This document shows positions 26,732 through 36,622 of a stretch of 64,000 bases of DNA, in pieces (the stretch's first letter is position 1; each line of letters begins with the position of its first letter). Source of the stretch: Marinobacter antarcticus (lineage in GTDB: Bacteria > Pseudomonadota > Gammaproteobacteria > Pseudomonadales > Oleiphilaceae). Where the stretch lies: NCBI RefSeq assembly GCF_900142385.1, contig NZ_FRAQ01000001.1:434001-498000 (forward strand), read 5' to 3'. Both the position numbers and the translations under genes were made by a program. The notes beneath the pieces are model-generated. The model ran no database searches and was not told the origin of the DNA. It worked only from the letters and a program-made list of their open reading frames with translations.

Positions 26732-27517
26732 TTACGACTCCGATTGCTGTGGCTGACTCTTGTCGGTCGCCTTCTCCATAAACATCTTTAGCATGTCTAA
26801 GGGTAGCGGGAAAACAATGGTGGATGAGTTGGTGTTGCTCATATCCGACAAAGTTTGCAGGTAACGCAATTGCATGGCACCGGAATCGGCTGACATCACC
26901 TGCGCAGCTTCCAGCAGCTTTTGAGATGCCTGCAATTCGCCCTCCGCGTGAATCACTTTCGCCCGCCGCTCACGTTCAGCTTCAGCCTGGCGCGCAATAG
27001 CACGAATCATGGATTCATTTAGATCCACATGTTTGATTTCCACGTTGGCGACCTTGATACCCCATTCTTCAGTCTGAGCATCAAGAATCTCCTGAATATC
27101 GGAGTTGAGCCTGTCCCGCTCAGACAGCATTTCATCCAGATCATGCTTACCCAGTACCGATCGCAAGGTGGTCTGGGACAACTGGCTGGTAGCAGCGTTG
27201 AAATCCTCCACCCGGATAATCGCACGCTCTGGATCCACAACCCGAAAATAGAGCACCGCGTTCACCCGCACGGTCACGTTATCCCGGGAAATCACGTCCT
27301 GGCTGGGCACATCCAGTGTGATTACCCGCAAATCCACCCGTACAATCTGCTGAATACCGGGAATCACAATGATCAGCCCAGGGCCTTTTACACCCTGGAA
27401 TCGACCCAGAAAAAACACCACGCCGCGCTGGTACTCCGGCAAAATTTTGATGGCAGAACCCAGAATCAGCAGTAACACTACTATGGGTGCCAGCCAGGGA
27501 ATCAGATCACCGATCAT
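26732..27517 (-). CDS. Slipin / stomatin-like SPFH membrane protein
   Basis: A 261-residue protein with one N-terminal membrane segment ([22 protein letters not shown]) and an SPFH/band-7 domain (about 25-190; [46 protein letters not shown]). A helical region rich in A/E/R follows ([29 protein letters not shown]). Prokaryotic slipins pair with NfeD, as here: the gene overlaps nfeD as ATGA. The pair is thought to form membrane microdomains and to link to proteolysis. GAGGAGGCTTT gives a strong Shine-Dalgarno. Confidence 0.94.
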   Translation of the reverse strand: MIGDLIPWLAPIVVLLLILGSAIKILPEYQRGVVFFLGRFQGVKGPGLIIVIPGIQQIVRVDLRVITLDVPSQDVISRDNVTVRVNAVLYFRVVDPERAIIRVEDFNAATSQLSQTTLRSVLGKHDLDEMLSERDRLNSDIQEILDAQTEEWGIKVANVEIKHVDLNESMIRAIARQAEAERERRAKVIHAEGELQASQKLLEAAQVMSADSGAMQLRYLQTLSDMSNTNSSTIVFPLPLDMLKMFMEKATDKSQPQQSES

Positions 27518-29031
27518 AAAGCCTCCTCGTTTCGCTGCTGGTTACTATGTGTCCGGTCAGCGTGCCGGCCGGCCGCTTCTACGCTAACGGTCAAACCGTC
27601 AATCCCGGTTACCTGTAAAGCATCGCCCTGTCGTACAGGATTGTCGCTCTCGGCCTTCCAGCGCTCTCCGCTGAGCCGTGCGTGGCCCCGGTAAGTATTA
27701 TGCTCTTTGCGGAAATCATCCAGAGCAACCGCCTTTTCCCGGACTATCTGCTCGGTACCGCTTACAGGATGTTTTTTGCGTAATCCAACGAACCGGGTGA
27801 CTGTCCACAGAATGAAACCTGCCGCCACAGCTGCAGTACCGCCAATGACCGGCAGAGAGATCGCACGATGGCTGCCGTCCATAAGAATGACCGATCCGGT
27901 AACAAACGCAACCAGGCCGCCCACACCGAGAATGCCAAAACTGGGGATAAAAGATTCACCGACAATAAACGCCAACCCCAGAAGAACCAATGCCAACCCG
28001 GCGTAGTTAACTGACAGCACCTGGAACGCAAACATCGCCAGGATCAGGCAGATGGCGCCAATAACGCCCGGCACCACGCCGCCCGGGTTCGCCAGCTCAA
28101 AGATAATGCCGTAGAACCCGATAATCATCAGGAAGTAGGCAACGTTGGGATGGGTAATCACAGAAAGCAGGCCGGTGCGCCAGCCCGGCTGCATGCGGAC
28201 AATCTCCAGGCCGGCAGTCTGCAGGGTTCTATCGCCGGTGGCCATACGCACAGTGCGCCCGTCAATCTGGCGCATCAGCCCGGGTAGATCAGCCGCGACA
28301 ACATCTACAACATTTCGCTCCAGCGCCTCACTGGCTCCCAGATTCACGGCTTCACGCACGGCTTCTTCAGCCCAGTCTGCATTTCTGCCATGGCGATCCG
28401 CGAGTCCTCGTATATAGCTGACTGCATCCTCCAGAACCTTGCGCTCCATAGCCGTTCCGCCGCGGCGCTTGCTGTTCTCGCCGGCACCGTCGTCTGGCGC
28501 CGTTTTCTGATCATCGCCGGAAGCACCGGCAGTGTCTTTTTCAGGCTGGGAGTCGGCAGGTGCTTCCGGGCTGCCCGGCAACCCACCCATCTGAACCGGC
28601 GTTGCGGAACCCAGATTGGTAGCAGGTGCCATAGCAGCGACATGGCTGCCGTAGAGAATATAGGTTCCGGCACTGGCGGCACGAGCACCCTGGGGAGAAA
28701 CATAGGTCACCACCGGCACATCGGAGCCCAGAATGGTTTTGATCATTTCTCGCATAGAGTCCATAAGGCCGCCTGGCGTATCCATTTCCAGCACCACCAG
28801 CGCTGCACCTTCGGATTCGGCCCGGCGAATACCCCGGACAACATAATCCATGGTGGCGGGACCAATCACACCTTCAACCGTGAGAACCAGGGCGGTTCCG
28901 GAGCTCTTTTGCTGGGCAAATACCTGATGGGTCAGTGAAGCCAGTGAGAACAATGCGCCAGTCAGAAAAACCATGGCCCACACTCTCAACCATTTCTGAC
29001 GGCCTGACCTGATAGGATGGTAGGACTGCAT
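27514..29031 (-). CDS. nfeD: NfeD-type membrane serine protease (ClpP-class, long form)
   Basis: A 505-residue long-form NfeD: signal or first membrane segment at about 15-40, then a ClpP-like protease domain (about 45-265) with [13 protein letters not shown] and the nucleophile serine in [21 protein letters not shown]. About four to five membrane helices follow (about 290-420), then an NfeD OB-fold C-terminal domain (about 425-490, [37 protein letters not shown]). A low-complexity acidic insert ([38 protein letters not shown]) splits the protease domain. Homologues cleave slipin C-termini; the slipin gene is translationally coupled downstream. Confidence 0.93.
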   Translation of the reverse strand: MQSYHPIRSGRQKWLRVWAMVFLTGALFSLASLTHQVFAQQKSSGTALVLTVEGVIGPATMDYVVRGIRRAESEGAALVVLEMDTPGGLMDSMREMIKTILGSDVPVVTYVSPQGARAASAGTYILYGSHVAAMAPATNLGSATPVQMGGLPGSPEAPADSQPEKDTAGASGDDQKTAPDDGAGENSKRRGGTAMERKVLEDAVSYIRGLADRHGRNADWAEEAVREAVNLGASEALERNVVDVVAADLPGLMRQIDGRTVRMATGDRTLQTAGLEIVRMQPGWRTGLLSVITHPNVAYFLMIIGFYGIIFELANPGGVVPGVIGAICLILAMFAFQVLSVNYAGLALVLLGLAFIVGESFIPSFGILGVGGLVAFVTGSVILMDGSHRAISLPVIGGTAAVAAGFILWTVTRFVGLRKKHPVSGTEQIVREKAVALDDFRKEHNTYRGHARLSGERWKAESDNPVRQGDALQVTGIDGLTVSVEAAGRHADRTHSNQQRNEEAL

Positions 29032-29093
29032 ATCGCCTCCCCGGATCCAAAAGATGGTTCAGAACCCCCTGGCAAGCACCGAAACCGGCAGGA

Positions 29094-30143
29094 TCAGAAA
29101 TACAATTTCTGCTCAGGCTCTTCCGGTAAGGGGGGCTGTTTGTCTTTTGACGTCTTGTCGGACGCCATGCGTGTAACCTGTTCACCGACCATGGCAGGAA
29201 TACCATCAGCCTGGTCTACTGCCAGCTCTATCGCCTTGCGCTGAACCTCAACACCCGGATGTTTCTGGCGAAATGCTTCAACTTCCCGGGTAACTTCACG
29301 CCAAAGGCGATCCCGATCCTGCTGACTGTATTCTTCATGGGGGCGATGAACCTCCAGCCAGACTTCGCCACCGGATATCCCCATTTTTACAGGATCATTA
29401 ACAATCTGCACTGAAGTGCCCTTGCTCACCTGATAGACAAAGCGGGATATGTCTTCGTTATACATGCGAAAACAACCGTGACTCACCGGCATACCCACGC
29501 CAAACCGCTTGTTGGTGCCGTGAATCAGGTAACCCTGCTCACTCAACAGCAAGGCATGACTACCCAACGGGTTACCCGGGCCAGGGGGAATCATTCGGGG
29601 CAGAAAGTCGCCCGAGGCCTCATATTCTGCGCGAATGCTGGCAGGGGGGTACCATGCCGGCGATTCCAGTGGCATGGTTACCTTGGCATCTGTCAGTGGA
29701 GACGGGTTCTCAGAGGTACCAACGCCAACCGGATAAACCTGCACGCCATCCCCGGTAAAATAGTAAAGCCGATACTCAGCCAGGTTGATAACAATACCTT
29801 CCCGGCGTGCCTCCGGGATAACATACTGGCGCGGCAGTGTAATCGTAGTCCCTTCACCAGGCAGCCAGGGATCCACACCCGGGTTGGCTTTCACCAGCTC
29901 AAGATAGCCCAACGCAAGCTGGCTACCCACTTCGGCAAACGTATCTTCGTAACGGGTAGTAAACACACCCAACCGACCGGCCAGATCACCGTTCACCTTA
30001 AACGTTGGCACCCGGGGGCTGCGATCAGGCGCCTTTCCGGAAGCAGGTTTTTCAGATGTGCTGCTCTGCTCTGCGGCCCATAGGGGCTGGAAAACCAGCG
30101 CACCCGCCAGCAGCATCAGTGTTGAATACTTTTTAAATTCCAT
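29094..30143 (-). CDS. ErfK/YbiS-family L,D-transpeptidase
   Basis: A 349-residue exported protein with signal MEFKKYSTLMLLAGALVFQPLWA. After it come a LysM-like region (about 60-105) and a YkuD domain (about 110-250) with the catalytic signature HGTNKRFGVGMPVSHGCFRMYNED. The length and the HxxxxxxxSHGCxR motif match the YbiS/ErfK group that anchors Lpp to peptidoglycan. The start is uncertain by three codons: ATG at 30150-30152 is the alternative, and the open frame extends to 30200. It is the second such enzyme in 5 kb, near the Lpp-like gene. Confidence 0.92.
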   Translation of the reverse strand: MEFKKYSTLMLLAGALVFQPLWAAEQSSTSEKPASGKAPDRSPRVPTFKVNGDLAGRLGVFTTRYEDTFAEVGSQLALGYLELVKANPGVDPWLPGEGTTITLPRQYVIPEARREGIVINLAEYRLYYFTGDGVQVYPVGVGTSENPSPLTDAKVTMPLESPAWYPPASIRAEYEASGDFLPRMIPPGPGNPLGSHALLLSEQGYLIHGTNKRFGVGMPVSHGCFRMYNEDISRFVYQVSKGTSVQIVNDPVKMGISGGEVWLEVHRPHEEYSQQDRDRLWREVTREVEAFRQKHPGVEVQRKAIELAVDQADGIPAMVGEQVTRMASDKTSKDKQPPLPEEPEQKLYF

Positions 30144-30269
30144 AAATCCCATTCCAGAAAAACCTGCATCTCCGCGTGCAGTGACAGCAGCCACCCTCAA
30201 GAGTTCCAGACCACCGATGATTACCCGGTTTGTTTCGGTAACGCGGAGCGGAGGCTATCACCTGAAGCA

Positions 30270-30695
30270 CTATTTCTGCTTTTCAGCATTATCCAGGATT
30301 TTGTGGAACACCTTCAGTGAATTCTCGATATCGTCGAGGCTGATACCGTCAAGCATTTCTTCCCGCAATGCATCGGCCCGAGCGGACAGAACTTCCATGA
30401 ACTCCCGACCGGGATCGGTGAGGTGCAACCGACGAGCCCGTCGATCCTTGGGGCAGGCACGGCGCTCTATCAGTTTCTGATTTTCAAGGCTGTCGAGCAG
30501 GCGGACAAGTGTAGGGTTTTCAATGGCCATCAGACCCGCCAGTTCACGCTGGGTAAGACCTTCGCCACCCTGCTGAAGATAGACCATGGTGGTCCAGCGG
30601 GCCTGAGTAACACCCAGGTCTTTCAGGCGCTCGTCTAAAAGCTTGCGCCAGCGACGAGTTACCCGAGCGACGGCAAAGGGGAACTGATCTTTCAT
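30270..30695 (-). CDS. MarR/SlyA family transcriptional regulator
   Basis: A 141-residue winged-helix regulator from ATG at 30693-30695 (GGAG eight bases upstream). DNA-binding region: LTQRELAGLMAIENPTLVRLLDSLENQKLIERRACPKDRRARRLHLTDPG (about 46-95). The N-terminus MKDQFPFAVARVTRRWRKLLDERL is typical of SlyA-like proteins. Direct repeats ATGGTTAGC and ATTGGTAGC upstream (about 30780-30805, minus strand) may be its own binding sites. The ligand and targets are unknown; the MFS gene upstream is on the same strand. Confidence 0.88.
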   Translation of the reverse strand: MKDQFPFAVARVTRRWRKLLDERLKDLGVTQARWTTMVYLQQGGEGLTQRELAGLMAIENPTLVRLLDSLENQKLIERRACPKDRRARRLHLTDPGREFMEVLSARADALREEMLDGISLDDIENSLKVFHKILDNAEKQK

Positions 30696-30817
30696 GGTTA
30701 ATACTCCGTTCCGGGGCCGGAATCGCGCTTCGCGAGTCACACAGTGCCGACCAAAAGGCATAACACTAAGGGAATGCTACCAATAGTAAGCTAACCATTG
30801 AGATAAAAACAGATATT

Positions 30818-30845
30818 AAAACAAAACAAAATCGGTGAAAACCGA
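30818..30845 (-). terminator. Weak terminator after the MFS gene
   Basis: On the minus strand TCGGT-TTTC-ACCGA is followed by TTTTGTTTTGTTTT. The stem is only five base pairs, but the U-rich tail is long. It lies 23 bases beyond the MFS stop. Confidence 0.5.
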
Positions 30846-30867
30846 AAGATGGCCCCAGACTCATGCG

Positions 30868-32154
30868 TCAGCCTGTCTGGCGCATGGACTCCTCATTCAT
30901 TTCCTCAACCTCTGGAGACTCCTGAAACTCCGTATTCCGCGGATCCAGTTCTGCCAGTACAGAAGAGGTTTCGGGCATTGCTGGCACATAGTGCTCCTGA
31001 TCCGCAATGGCCACGTCGTCAGTGAAGGTAATGCGCAGAGACGTGATCACCGCAAGCACCAGCAGGAAAGCGGCATTGCCCAAAAACAGGCCTTTTGGCC
31101 CCATAAGGTTAATCAGTTCAGCCATCGCAATGGGGCCGATAACGCTGCCGACACCGTAACTGAGAAGCAAGGTGGCACTGGCCGCCACAATCCGGGTGCT
31201 TTCCATGCGGTCGTTGGTTATAGCAACAGAAATCGGGTAGATCATGGCCGAGAGCCCGGTGAACGTACCCACCAGCAACATGAGTAGCCAGAGATTTCCG
31301 GCGCCCATAAAGCTCACAGCGACCGCTGCCAGAGCGGCAGCAAACACTACCCAGAACATCACCCGGCGGCGATCAAAACGGTCGCAAAGCCGCCCCAGTG
31401 GCCAAGCAAGAAGCATGGCCGCAATAATGGCGCTGGCCATAAAGGTTGAGGTCTTCGCGACATCAAGCCCCATCAGGGTTGCGTATACCGGCCCCAATGC
31501 ATAAAAGCCGCCGACCAGCACGCCACAGACCACGGCGCCGGAAACGCCGGTAAACGACTCACGGGCAAGCGTGAAAAACGATATGCGCTGAACCTGTTCG
31601 ATAACCGGTGCTTCCATCCGGGTCAGAGACAGGGGAATCAGCGCAAGCGCCAGCAGAATCGCGGCCAGGGAGAACGGCATAAAGTTGGCCGGATCACCCA
31701 CATTGATAAAAAGCTGGCCGCCTGCTGCCGAGAGGTAGAAAACGATCTGGTAAACCGCAAACAGTGCGCCCCGATTAGTGTTGCTGGCGCGGCTGGAGAA
31801 CCAGCTTTCGATGACAACCAGAACGCCGGCAATGCTGAACCCCGAAAGCACCCGCAAGAATGCCCAGAACTCCGAAGAAATGGCCATAGGGTACATGAGT
31901 GCAGTCACGGCAGAGATCGTCGCAAATACAGCGAACGCGCGGATATGACCAACCCGGCCGATGATCCGGTGTACGTAGAGGGTGCCCAGAACAAAGCCTA
32001 TGGAATAGCAAACCAGCACCCAACCTATAATGTCGGGTGAAACCAATTCGATACTCAAACGAATACCCAACAACGTCGTCAGAAACGCGTTTCCGCTGAC
32101 CAGCAGGACAATACTCAAAAGGAGAGCAGACAGAGAAGTGACCGTTCGGGTCAT
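30868..32154 (-). CDS. Major facilitator superfamily transporter
   Basis: A 428-residue membrane protein with 12 hydrophobic segments. ATG at 32152-32154 is chosen (GGAG eight bases upstream; first helix TSLSALLLSIVLLVSGNAFLTTLLGI). The loop-2 motif is VHRIIGRVGHIRAF and the corresponding C-half motif is LGRLCDRFDRRRVMFW. It resembles the YcaD/YfkF-type MFS subgroup. The substrate is not predictable. The acidic C-terminal tail (DQEHYVPAMPETSSVLAELDPRNTEFQESPEVEEMNEE) is unusual. It is divergent from the WYL regulator, which may control it. Confidence 0.9.
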   Translation of the reverse strand: MTRTVTSLSALLLSIVLLVSGNAFLTTLLGIRLSIELVSPDIIGWVLVCYSIGFVLGTLYVHRIIGRVGHIRAFAVFATISAVTALMYPMAISSEFWAFLRVLSGFSIAGVLVVIESWFSSRASNTNRGALFAVYQIVFYLSAAGGQLFINVGDPANFMPFSLAAILLALALIPLSLTRMEAPVIEQVQRISFFTLARESFTGVSGAVVCGVLVGGFYALGPVYATLMGLDVAKTSTFMASAIIAAMLLAWPLGRLCDRFDRRRVMFWVVFAAALAAVAVSFMGAGNLWLLMLLVGTFTGLSAMIYPISVAITNDRMESTRIVAASATLLLSYGVGSVIGPIAMAELINLMGPKGLFLGNAAFLLVLAVITSLRITFTDDVAIADQEHYVPAMPETSSVLAELDPRNTEFQESPEVEEMNEESMRQTG

Positions 32155-32340
32155 TACAGAAGCTCCGGGCTTTGCGGTGCAAATTGATTGGGGCTGGAAG
32201 TCAGAGTAGCAGCAAGAACCCGACTTTGCTGAAACCGTATTACAACAGCACCTAAGCAGCGTGGCCACTACGCACTTCCCGAATTTCAGCACGCGACCCA
32301 AGAGCGTCAAACCCGCCTATGGCGCGGTTTCACAATGTTT

Positions 32341-32352
32341 CACATTAATGTG
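32341..32352. promoter_or_regulatory. 12-base palindrome in the MFS/WYL divergent region
   Basis: CACATTAATGTG is a perfect palindrome, preceded by a second TTTCACA copy, between the MFS and WYL starts. It is a plausible operator for the WYL protein. The AGGAGG at 32377-32382 has no suitable start codon next to it. Confidence 0.4.
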
Positions 32353-32425
32353 CCGTAACAGACCTGCCTCGACATAGGAGGTAACATAAACAGCAGCTAT
32401 TTAATAAACCCGTGAGCGTTTGGTT

Positions 32426-33328
32426 ATGAAAAAAACGGACTGGCCCATTCGATGGGACTTGTTGCTTCGTTACCGACTTATTGAAACCATTGCCCTGTGG
32501 GAAGGTCGCCTGACCACCAACCACATTTGTCACAGCTTTGGTATCGGCCGGCAGCAGGCATCCAAGGATATAAACACTTACCTTCGCGAACTAGCCCCGG
32601 GCAATCTCGTTTATGATCGTCACCTCAAGGGCTACGTACCAGCAGCGCGTTACCGGCCCGTTGTTACCCGGGGGTACGTCAGCGAATATCAGGATCTGCT
32701 CGCGCGCCAGCAGAGCCTTAGCAACACCTTTGAAGACCTTGATATCGGCCTGCCGGACAGCATGGTTGTAAACAGCCCCAACCGGGTTATCGCACCCGAA
32801 ACCATGCGCGCCGTGGTAGCTGCCACCCGTCATGGCCGTCAACTCAAAGCCAGCTACGCATCCCTGAGCCGCCCTGAAGCCGTAGAGGGTATTCTGGAAC
32901 CGCACACGCTGGTGTGCACGGGCAACAACTGGCACCTGCGCGCCTGGAGTGAATCCAACCGCGAATTCCGGGATTTTGCCCTCAGCCGTTTCCACACTGC
33001 ACCCACGGCCCTGCGACAAAAAGCCAAACATACTAGCCAGCAGGACGATGACTGGAACCGCAACGTCACGATGTCGATCTCCCCTGATCAACGCCTGACG
33101 GAAGCCCAGCAAAAGATCATCGCGTTGGATTACGGTATGGAGAACGGTCGCCTTAACGTTGATACCCGGGCCGCTCTGGCGCCATATGTATTGTCGCGGC
33201 TTGGAATTGCACTGGACAACCATCATCCTGATCCGCTGATACAACAACTTGAACTGACCAATCCGGATCAGCTCGGGTTTGGCAGCAAGCGCGAGCGTGC
33301 GCTGAAAGCCGCCGCAGGCCTCAGCTAA
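32426..33328 (+). CDS. WYL-domain transcriptional regulator (CapW/BrxR-like layout)
   Basis: A 300-residue protein: N-terminal winged helix (IRWDLLLRYRLIETIALWEGRLTTNHICHSFGIGRQQASKDINTYLREL, about 8-56), a central WYL domain (about 120-200; GILEPHTLVCTGNNWHLRAWSESNREFRDFALSRF) and a C-terminal extension. This wHTH-WYL-WCX layout is shared with the CapW/BrxR regulators of phage-defence loci and with free-standing metabolic regulators. No defence genes are next to it, so its target may be the divergent MFS gene. ATG at 32426 is preferred to TTG at 32420. The nuclease gene starts 10 bases after the stop. Confidence 0.85.
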   Translation: MKKTDWPIRWDLLLRYRLIETIALWEGRLTTNHICHSFGIGRQQASKDINTYLRELAPGNLVYDRHLKGYVPAARYRPVVTRGYVSEYQDLLARQQSLSNTFEDLDIGLPDSMVVNSPNRVIAPETMRAVVAATRHGRQLKASYASLSRPEAVEGILEPHTLVCTGNNWHLRAWSESNREFRDFALSRFHTAPTALRQKAKHTSQQDDDWNRNVTMSISPDQRLTEAQQKIIALDYGMENGRLNVDTRAALAPYVLSRLGIALDNHHPDPLIQQLELTNPDQLGFGSKRERALKAAAGLS

Positions 33329-33338
33329 GCTGATCAGC

Positions 33339-35099
33339 GTGACCCCAAGCGCACGGTTTTTTTGTGCCCTCACTCTTACCCTGGTACTACCTGCCTCAGA
33401 GGTTTTGGCGGCGAACCTTTGTGGCGATCCGGCGATACCGGTCTCTGAGATTCAGGGCCGGGGCGACACCTCTCCGCTCGTCGGCGACCGGGTGACTGTG
33501 GAAGGCGTCCTCACTTTCGACGCCCGCATGGACGGCGGGTTTGACGGTTTTTATCTGCAACAGGCTGATGGCGAAACCGACGGCAACCCTGAGACCTCCG
33601 AAGCACTGTTGATCTATACCCGCAAAAAGACGGGGGCGTTGGGCGAGCGTTTGCGCGTTACCGGCACCGTTAAAGAATTCCATGACCTGACCGAGCTGGC
33701 CGACATCCGAACCATCACCTCCTGCGGTTCGGCACCCCTCCCGAAAGCTCAGGTTCTGGAGCTGCTTTGGCCGGATACCCTGGAGTCACTCGAAAACATG
33801 CGAGTCCGGGTGGCCCAGCCGTTGACGATTATCGATTCCTGGAACCTTGCACGTTACGGCGAGCTCACGCTGGCAGCCGGCGATCAGGTGGTGCCCACGG
33901 AATACCTGGAGCCCGACCCACAGGCCACACTGATTGCCGACCGAAACCGGCAGCAGAGACTGCTGCTGGACGATGGCCGCAGCGTTCGCGATCCCAGCCC
34001 GATACCCTGGCCACCCGGCGGCCTGAGTGATGAGAATACGGTTCGCACCGGCGATAAAATCCAGGAGCTCTCGGGGATTCTTGATTACCGGTTCGGAGCC
34101 TGGCGGATACAACCGGAAAAACCACCGATTTTCGAATCTGTAAACATGAGGCTGCCAGCACCCGGCCGGCCGGCAGAGCCCCATGTCCGGGTTATGACCA
34201 TGAACCTGGAGAACTACTTTAACGGCAATGGTGAAGGTGGAGGCTTCCCAACTGCACGCGGCGCGTCAACAGCTTTGGCACTCGAGGTACAGCAAAGGCG
34301 GCTGGTAGCAGCACTGCGGCGACCAGACCCGGACATTCTGGCGATCACCGAACTGGAAAACGATGGCTATAATGAGAGCAGCGCAATAGCACAGCTGGCC
34401 AGTGCTCTCGGGCCAGAATGGGCCTTTGTTGCGACCCCGGGCGCAGACGGCCAGGACAAGATCCGCACGGGCTTACTATACCGCCGTGATCGCATCGTAG
34501 CCGAAGCACAGCCAAAACGTCTGAACACCGGCCCGTTCAGCAACAGGGGCCGCCCACCACTGGCACAGATCTTCCGCCCCGAAGGTCAACGTCATGCAAT
34601 TCAGATAATAGTGCCACACCTGAAATCAAAGTCCTGCCAAGGTGCAACGGGTGACAACCGGGACAGGAATGATGGCCAGGGGTGCTATGCCGGGCGTCGC
34701 ACAGAAGCCGCTCAGGCCCTTACAAAATGGCTGGATCAGCTACCGCAGATCCCCGATCTTGCAGGCACGCTGATCACAGGCGATCTCAACAGCTATTTCC
34801 GGGAAGCGCCGCTACAGGCTCTGCAGCAGGCGGGATTCACCAGCATGGTGCATCATTTTCACCCCTGCACGGCACAGCAATGTGATCATTACACATACCG
34901 GTACAAAGGCGAAAAAGGTTCGCTGGATTACGCTCTTGCTTCGTCTTCGCTCAAACCCCGGATTCTCGGCGCCAGAACCTGGATCATCAATGCCGACGAG
35001 CCAGCGCCTCTGGGGTATAAAAACAACCTGCCTGGCACAGCCGCGTCGCCTTGGCGCTCCTCTGATCACAATCCGGTGATTACCGATATCCGGCTCTGA
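33339..35099 (+). CDS. Extracellular endonuclease/exonuclease/phosphatase-family nuclease (ExeM/NucH-like)
   Basis: A 586-residue secreted protein. Signal MTPSARFFCALTLTLVLPASEVLA, then an OB-fold-like region (about 35-130) and an EEP nuclease domain (about 285-586). The EEP motifs are MTMNLENYF, ITELENDGY (catalytic Glu), LITGDLNSYFREAPL, and SSDHNPVITDIRL (catalytic Asp-His). The arrangement matches ExeM/NucH extracellular nucleases used for eDNA turnover in biofilms and phosphate scavenging. The start is GTG at 33339, without a visible Shine-Dalgarno, 10 bases after the WYL stop; expression may depend on coupling. Confidence 0.9.
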   Translation: MTPSARFFCALTLTLVLPASEVLAANLCGDPAIPVSEIQGRGDTSPLVGDRVTVEGVLTFDARMDGGFDGFYLQQADGETDGNPETSEALLIYTRKKTGALGERLRVTGTVKEFHDLTELADIRTITSCGSAPLPKAQVLELLWPDTLESLENMRVRVAQPLTIIDSWNLARYGELTLAAGDQVVPTEYLEPDPQATLIADRNRQQRLLLDDGRSVRDPSPIPWPPGGLSDENTVRTGDKIQELSGILDYRFGAWRIQPEKPPIFESVNMRLPAPGRPAEPHVRVMTMNLENYFNGNGEGGGFPTARGASTALALEVQQRRLVAALRRPDPDILAITELENDGYNESSAIAQLASALGPEWAFVATPGADGQDKIRTGLLYRRDRIVAEAQPKRLNTGPFSNRGRPPLAQIFRPEGQRHAIQIIVPHLKSKSCQGATGDNRDRNDGQGCYAGRRTEAAQALTKWLDQLPQIPDLAGTLITGDLNSYFREAPLQALQQAGFTSMVHHFHPCTAQQCDHYTYRYKGEKGSLDYALASSSLKPRILGARTWIINADEPAPLGYKNNLPGTAASPWRSSDHNPVITDIRL

Positions 35100-35153
35100 C
35101 CGGATCCTCCGGTTCCTGAAAAACCCTTCCCCCACACATCGGCTCCCGTGTGA

Positions 35154-35810
35154 TCAGTCAATACCGATGATTTTGTGCATCTGCAAAGTCAGGCGCCAGC
35201 GGGGGTGGGCCAGGCAGTAATCCGTGGCCTTGCGGGTGTTGCTCTGCTTGACCGGGTCTGTATCGTTATCAGGGGCTGACGGGGAGGCCATGGGCGACAG
35301 GAAAAAATGCCGGGCGTTTATATGAGTGAACCTTTCCGGCATGGCCTTAGGCTGGGGATACACCAGTTTAAGCTCATCGCAGGCTTCAATTACCACAGGA
35401 GCATTCGCCTTGGGGCTCACGCAGAGCCAATCGATGCCGGCAGGCGCGGGCAGGGTGCCATTGGTTTCCACACCCACCTCAAACCCTTGCTGATGAAAAG
35501 CATCAATCAGTTTTTCGTCCAACTGCAGTAACGGCTCTCCGCCGGTACAAACCACGTAGGGTGCTCCTGGCGCATCCGGCCAGAGCCTGCGGATATGGGC
35601 CGAAAGAGCTTCTGCGGTTTCAAAGGCACCGCCGTTCTGGCCATCTGTGCCTAAAAAGTCCGTATCACAGAAATCACAAACTGCCGTTGCACGGTCTTTT
35701 TCCCGGCCTGTCCACAAATTGCATTTGCTGAAGCGGCAGAATACTGCAGCTCGACCTGCTTGGGCTCCCTCACCCTGCAAGGTATAAAACGCTTCCTTGA
35801 CACGGTACAT
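35154..35810 (-). CDS. queE: 7-carboxy-7-deazaguanine synthase
   Basis: QueE is a radical SAM enzyme that turns 6-carboxytetrahydropterin into 7-carboxy-7-deazaguanine for queuosine synthesis. This 218-residue protein has the family start YRVKEAFYTLQGEGAQAGRAAVFCRFSKCNLW and the atypical cluster motif with three cysteines ending in VCDFCDTDF (C-x14-C-x2-C spacing), then YVVCTGGEPLLQLD. It starts at the queC stop (TGATG), so translation is coupled. Length is normal. Confidence 0.96.
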   Translation of the reverse strand: MYRVKEAFYTLQGEGAQAGRAAVFCRFSKCNLWTGREKDRATAVCDFCDTDFLGTDGQNGGAFETAEALSAHIRRLWPDAPGAPYVVCTGGEPLLQLDEKLIDAFHQQGFEVGVETNGTLPAPAGIDWLCVSPKANAPVVIEACDELKLVYPQPKAMPERFTHINARHFFLSPMASPSAPDNDTDPVKQSNTRKATDYCLAHPRWRLTLQMHKIIGID

Positions 35811-36475
35811 CAGCGCCCCGCCTCATAGGCCAGCGGATCTGGAAGACCGTTTTCAGCAAAGGCTTCAAGCCGCTCAACACAGGAGCCACAAAGTCCGCAA
35901 GCTTGTTCCCGCCCGTTGTAGCAAGTCCAGGTATTGGCGTAGTCGAGCCCGAGCTTCAGGCCCTCAGCCAGAATTTCGCCTTTTCTTATGTGCATGAACG
36001 GTGCTTCGATACCCACGGGCTCATAGTTGGCAACCCGGCATACGGCATCCATTTTCTCTACAAACTCCGGCCGACAGTCAGGGTAAATAGCGTGATCGCC
36101 ACCATGGGCGCCATACCACACAGCACCGGCATTCACGGTTACGGCATAGCCGGTAGCCAGGGAGAGCAGGATCATGTTGCGGTTGGGCACCACCGTAGCC
36201 TTCATGTTTTCTTCTTCATAATGGCCTTCGGGTATGTCTTCGCCGGAGGTAAGCGCGGAACCGGACATAACCTCGCTCATAGCACGGATATCAATAACTT
36301 TGTGTGGGATATCGAGGTCAGCGCAAACAGAGCGGGCAACATCGAGTTCTCGGACGTGACGCTGACCATAATTGAAGGAGAGCGCATGAACCCGCAATCC
36401 CCGTGCGCGCGCACAGTGAAGCAGAGTAAAGGAGTCCATACCTCCGGAATAGATTACAACCACAGTGTCAGTCAT
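35810..36475 (-). CDS. queC: 7-cyano-7-deazaguanine synthase
   Basis: QueC uses ATP and ammonia to convert 7-carboxy-7-deazaguanine to preQ0. The 221-residue protein starts at ATG 36473-36475 (AGGAG five bases upstream; the longer open frame adds an implausible N-terminus). The PP-loop is [13 protein letters not shown] (about 7-19), and the C-terminal zinc site is [15 protein letters not shown]. Overlap with queE as TGATG defines a two-gene queuosine unit. No preQ1 riboswitch is evident in the 147-base upstream region. Confidence 0.96.
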   Translation of the reverse strand: MTDTVVVIYSGGMDSFTLLHCARARGLRVHALSFNYGQRHVRELDVARSVCADLDIPHKVIDIRAMSEVMSGSALTSGEDIPEGHYEEENMKATVVPNRNMILLSLATGYAVTVNAGAVWYGAHGGDHAIYPDCRPEFVEKMDAVCRVANYEPVGIEAPFMHIRKGEILAEGLKLGLDYANTWTCYNGREQACGLCGSCVERLEAFAENGLPDPLAYEAGR

Positions 36476-36622
36476 GCAGGCTCCTGGCAAAGAGATAATG
36501 GGTTCTGTAAAGACCGGGTAATAGAATGAGGGTATTGTAACAGTGCAAAGGCGGGTTGGGTTCGCGTCCATGAAGACAGGCGGGTAGACTGACCCCAAAG
36601 TAACCTGATAACCAGACTGCCA

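Noticed and set aside
30270..30695. EctR-type regulator of ectoine genes
   Set aside because: The MarR protein is 27 kb from ectA, has SlyA-like features and no visible link to the ect promoter.
36476..36622. preQ1 riboswitch before queC
   Set aside because: I could not find the expected compact pseudoknot or A-rich tail in the 147-base upstream region.
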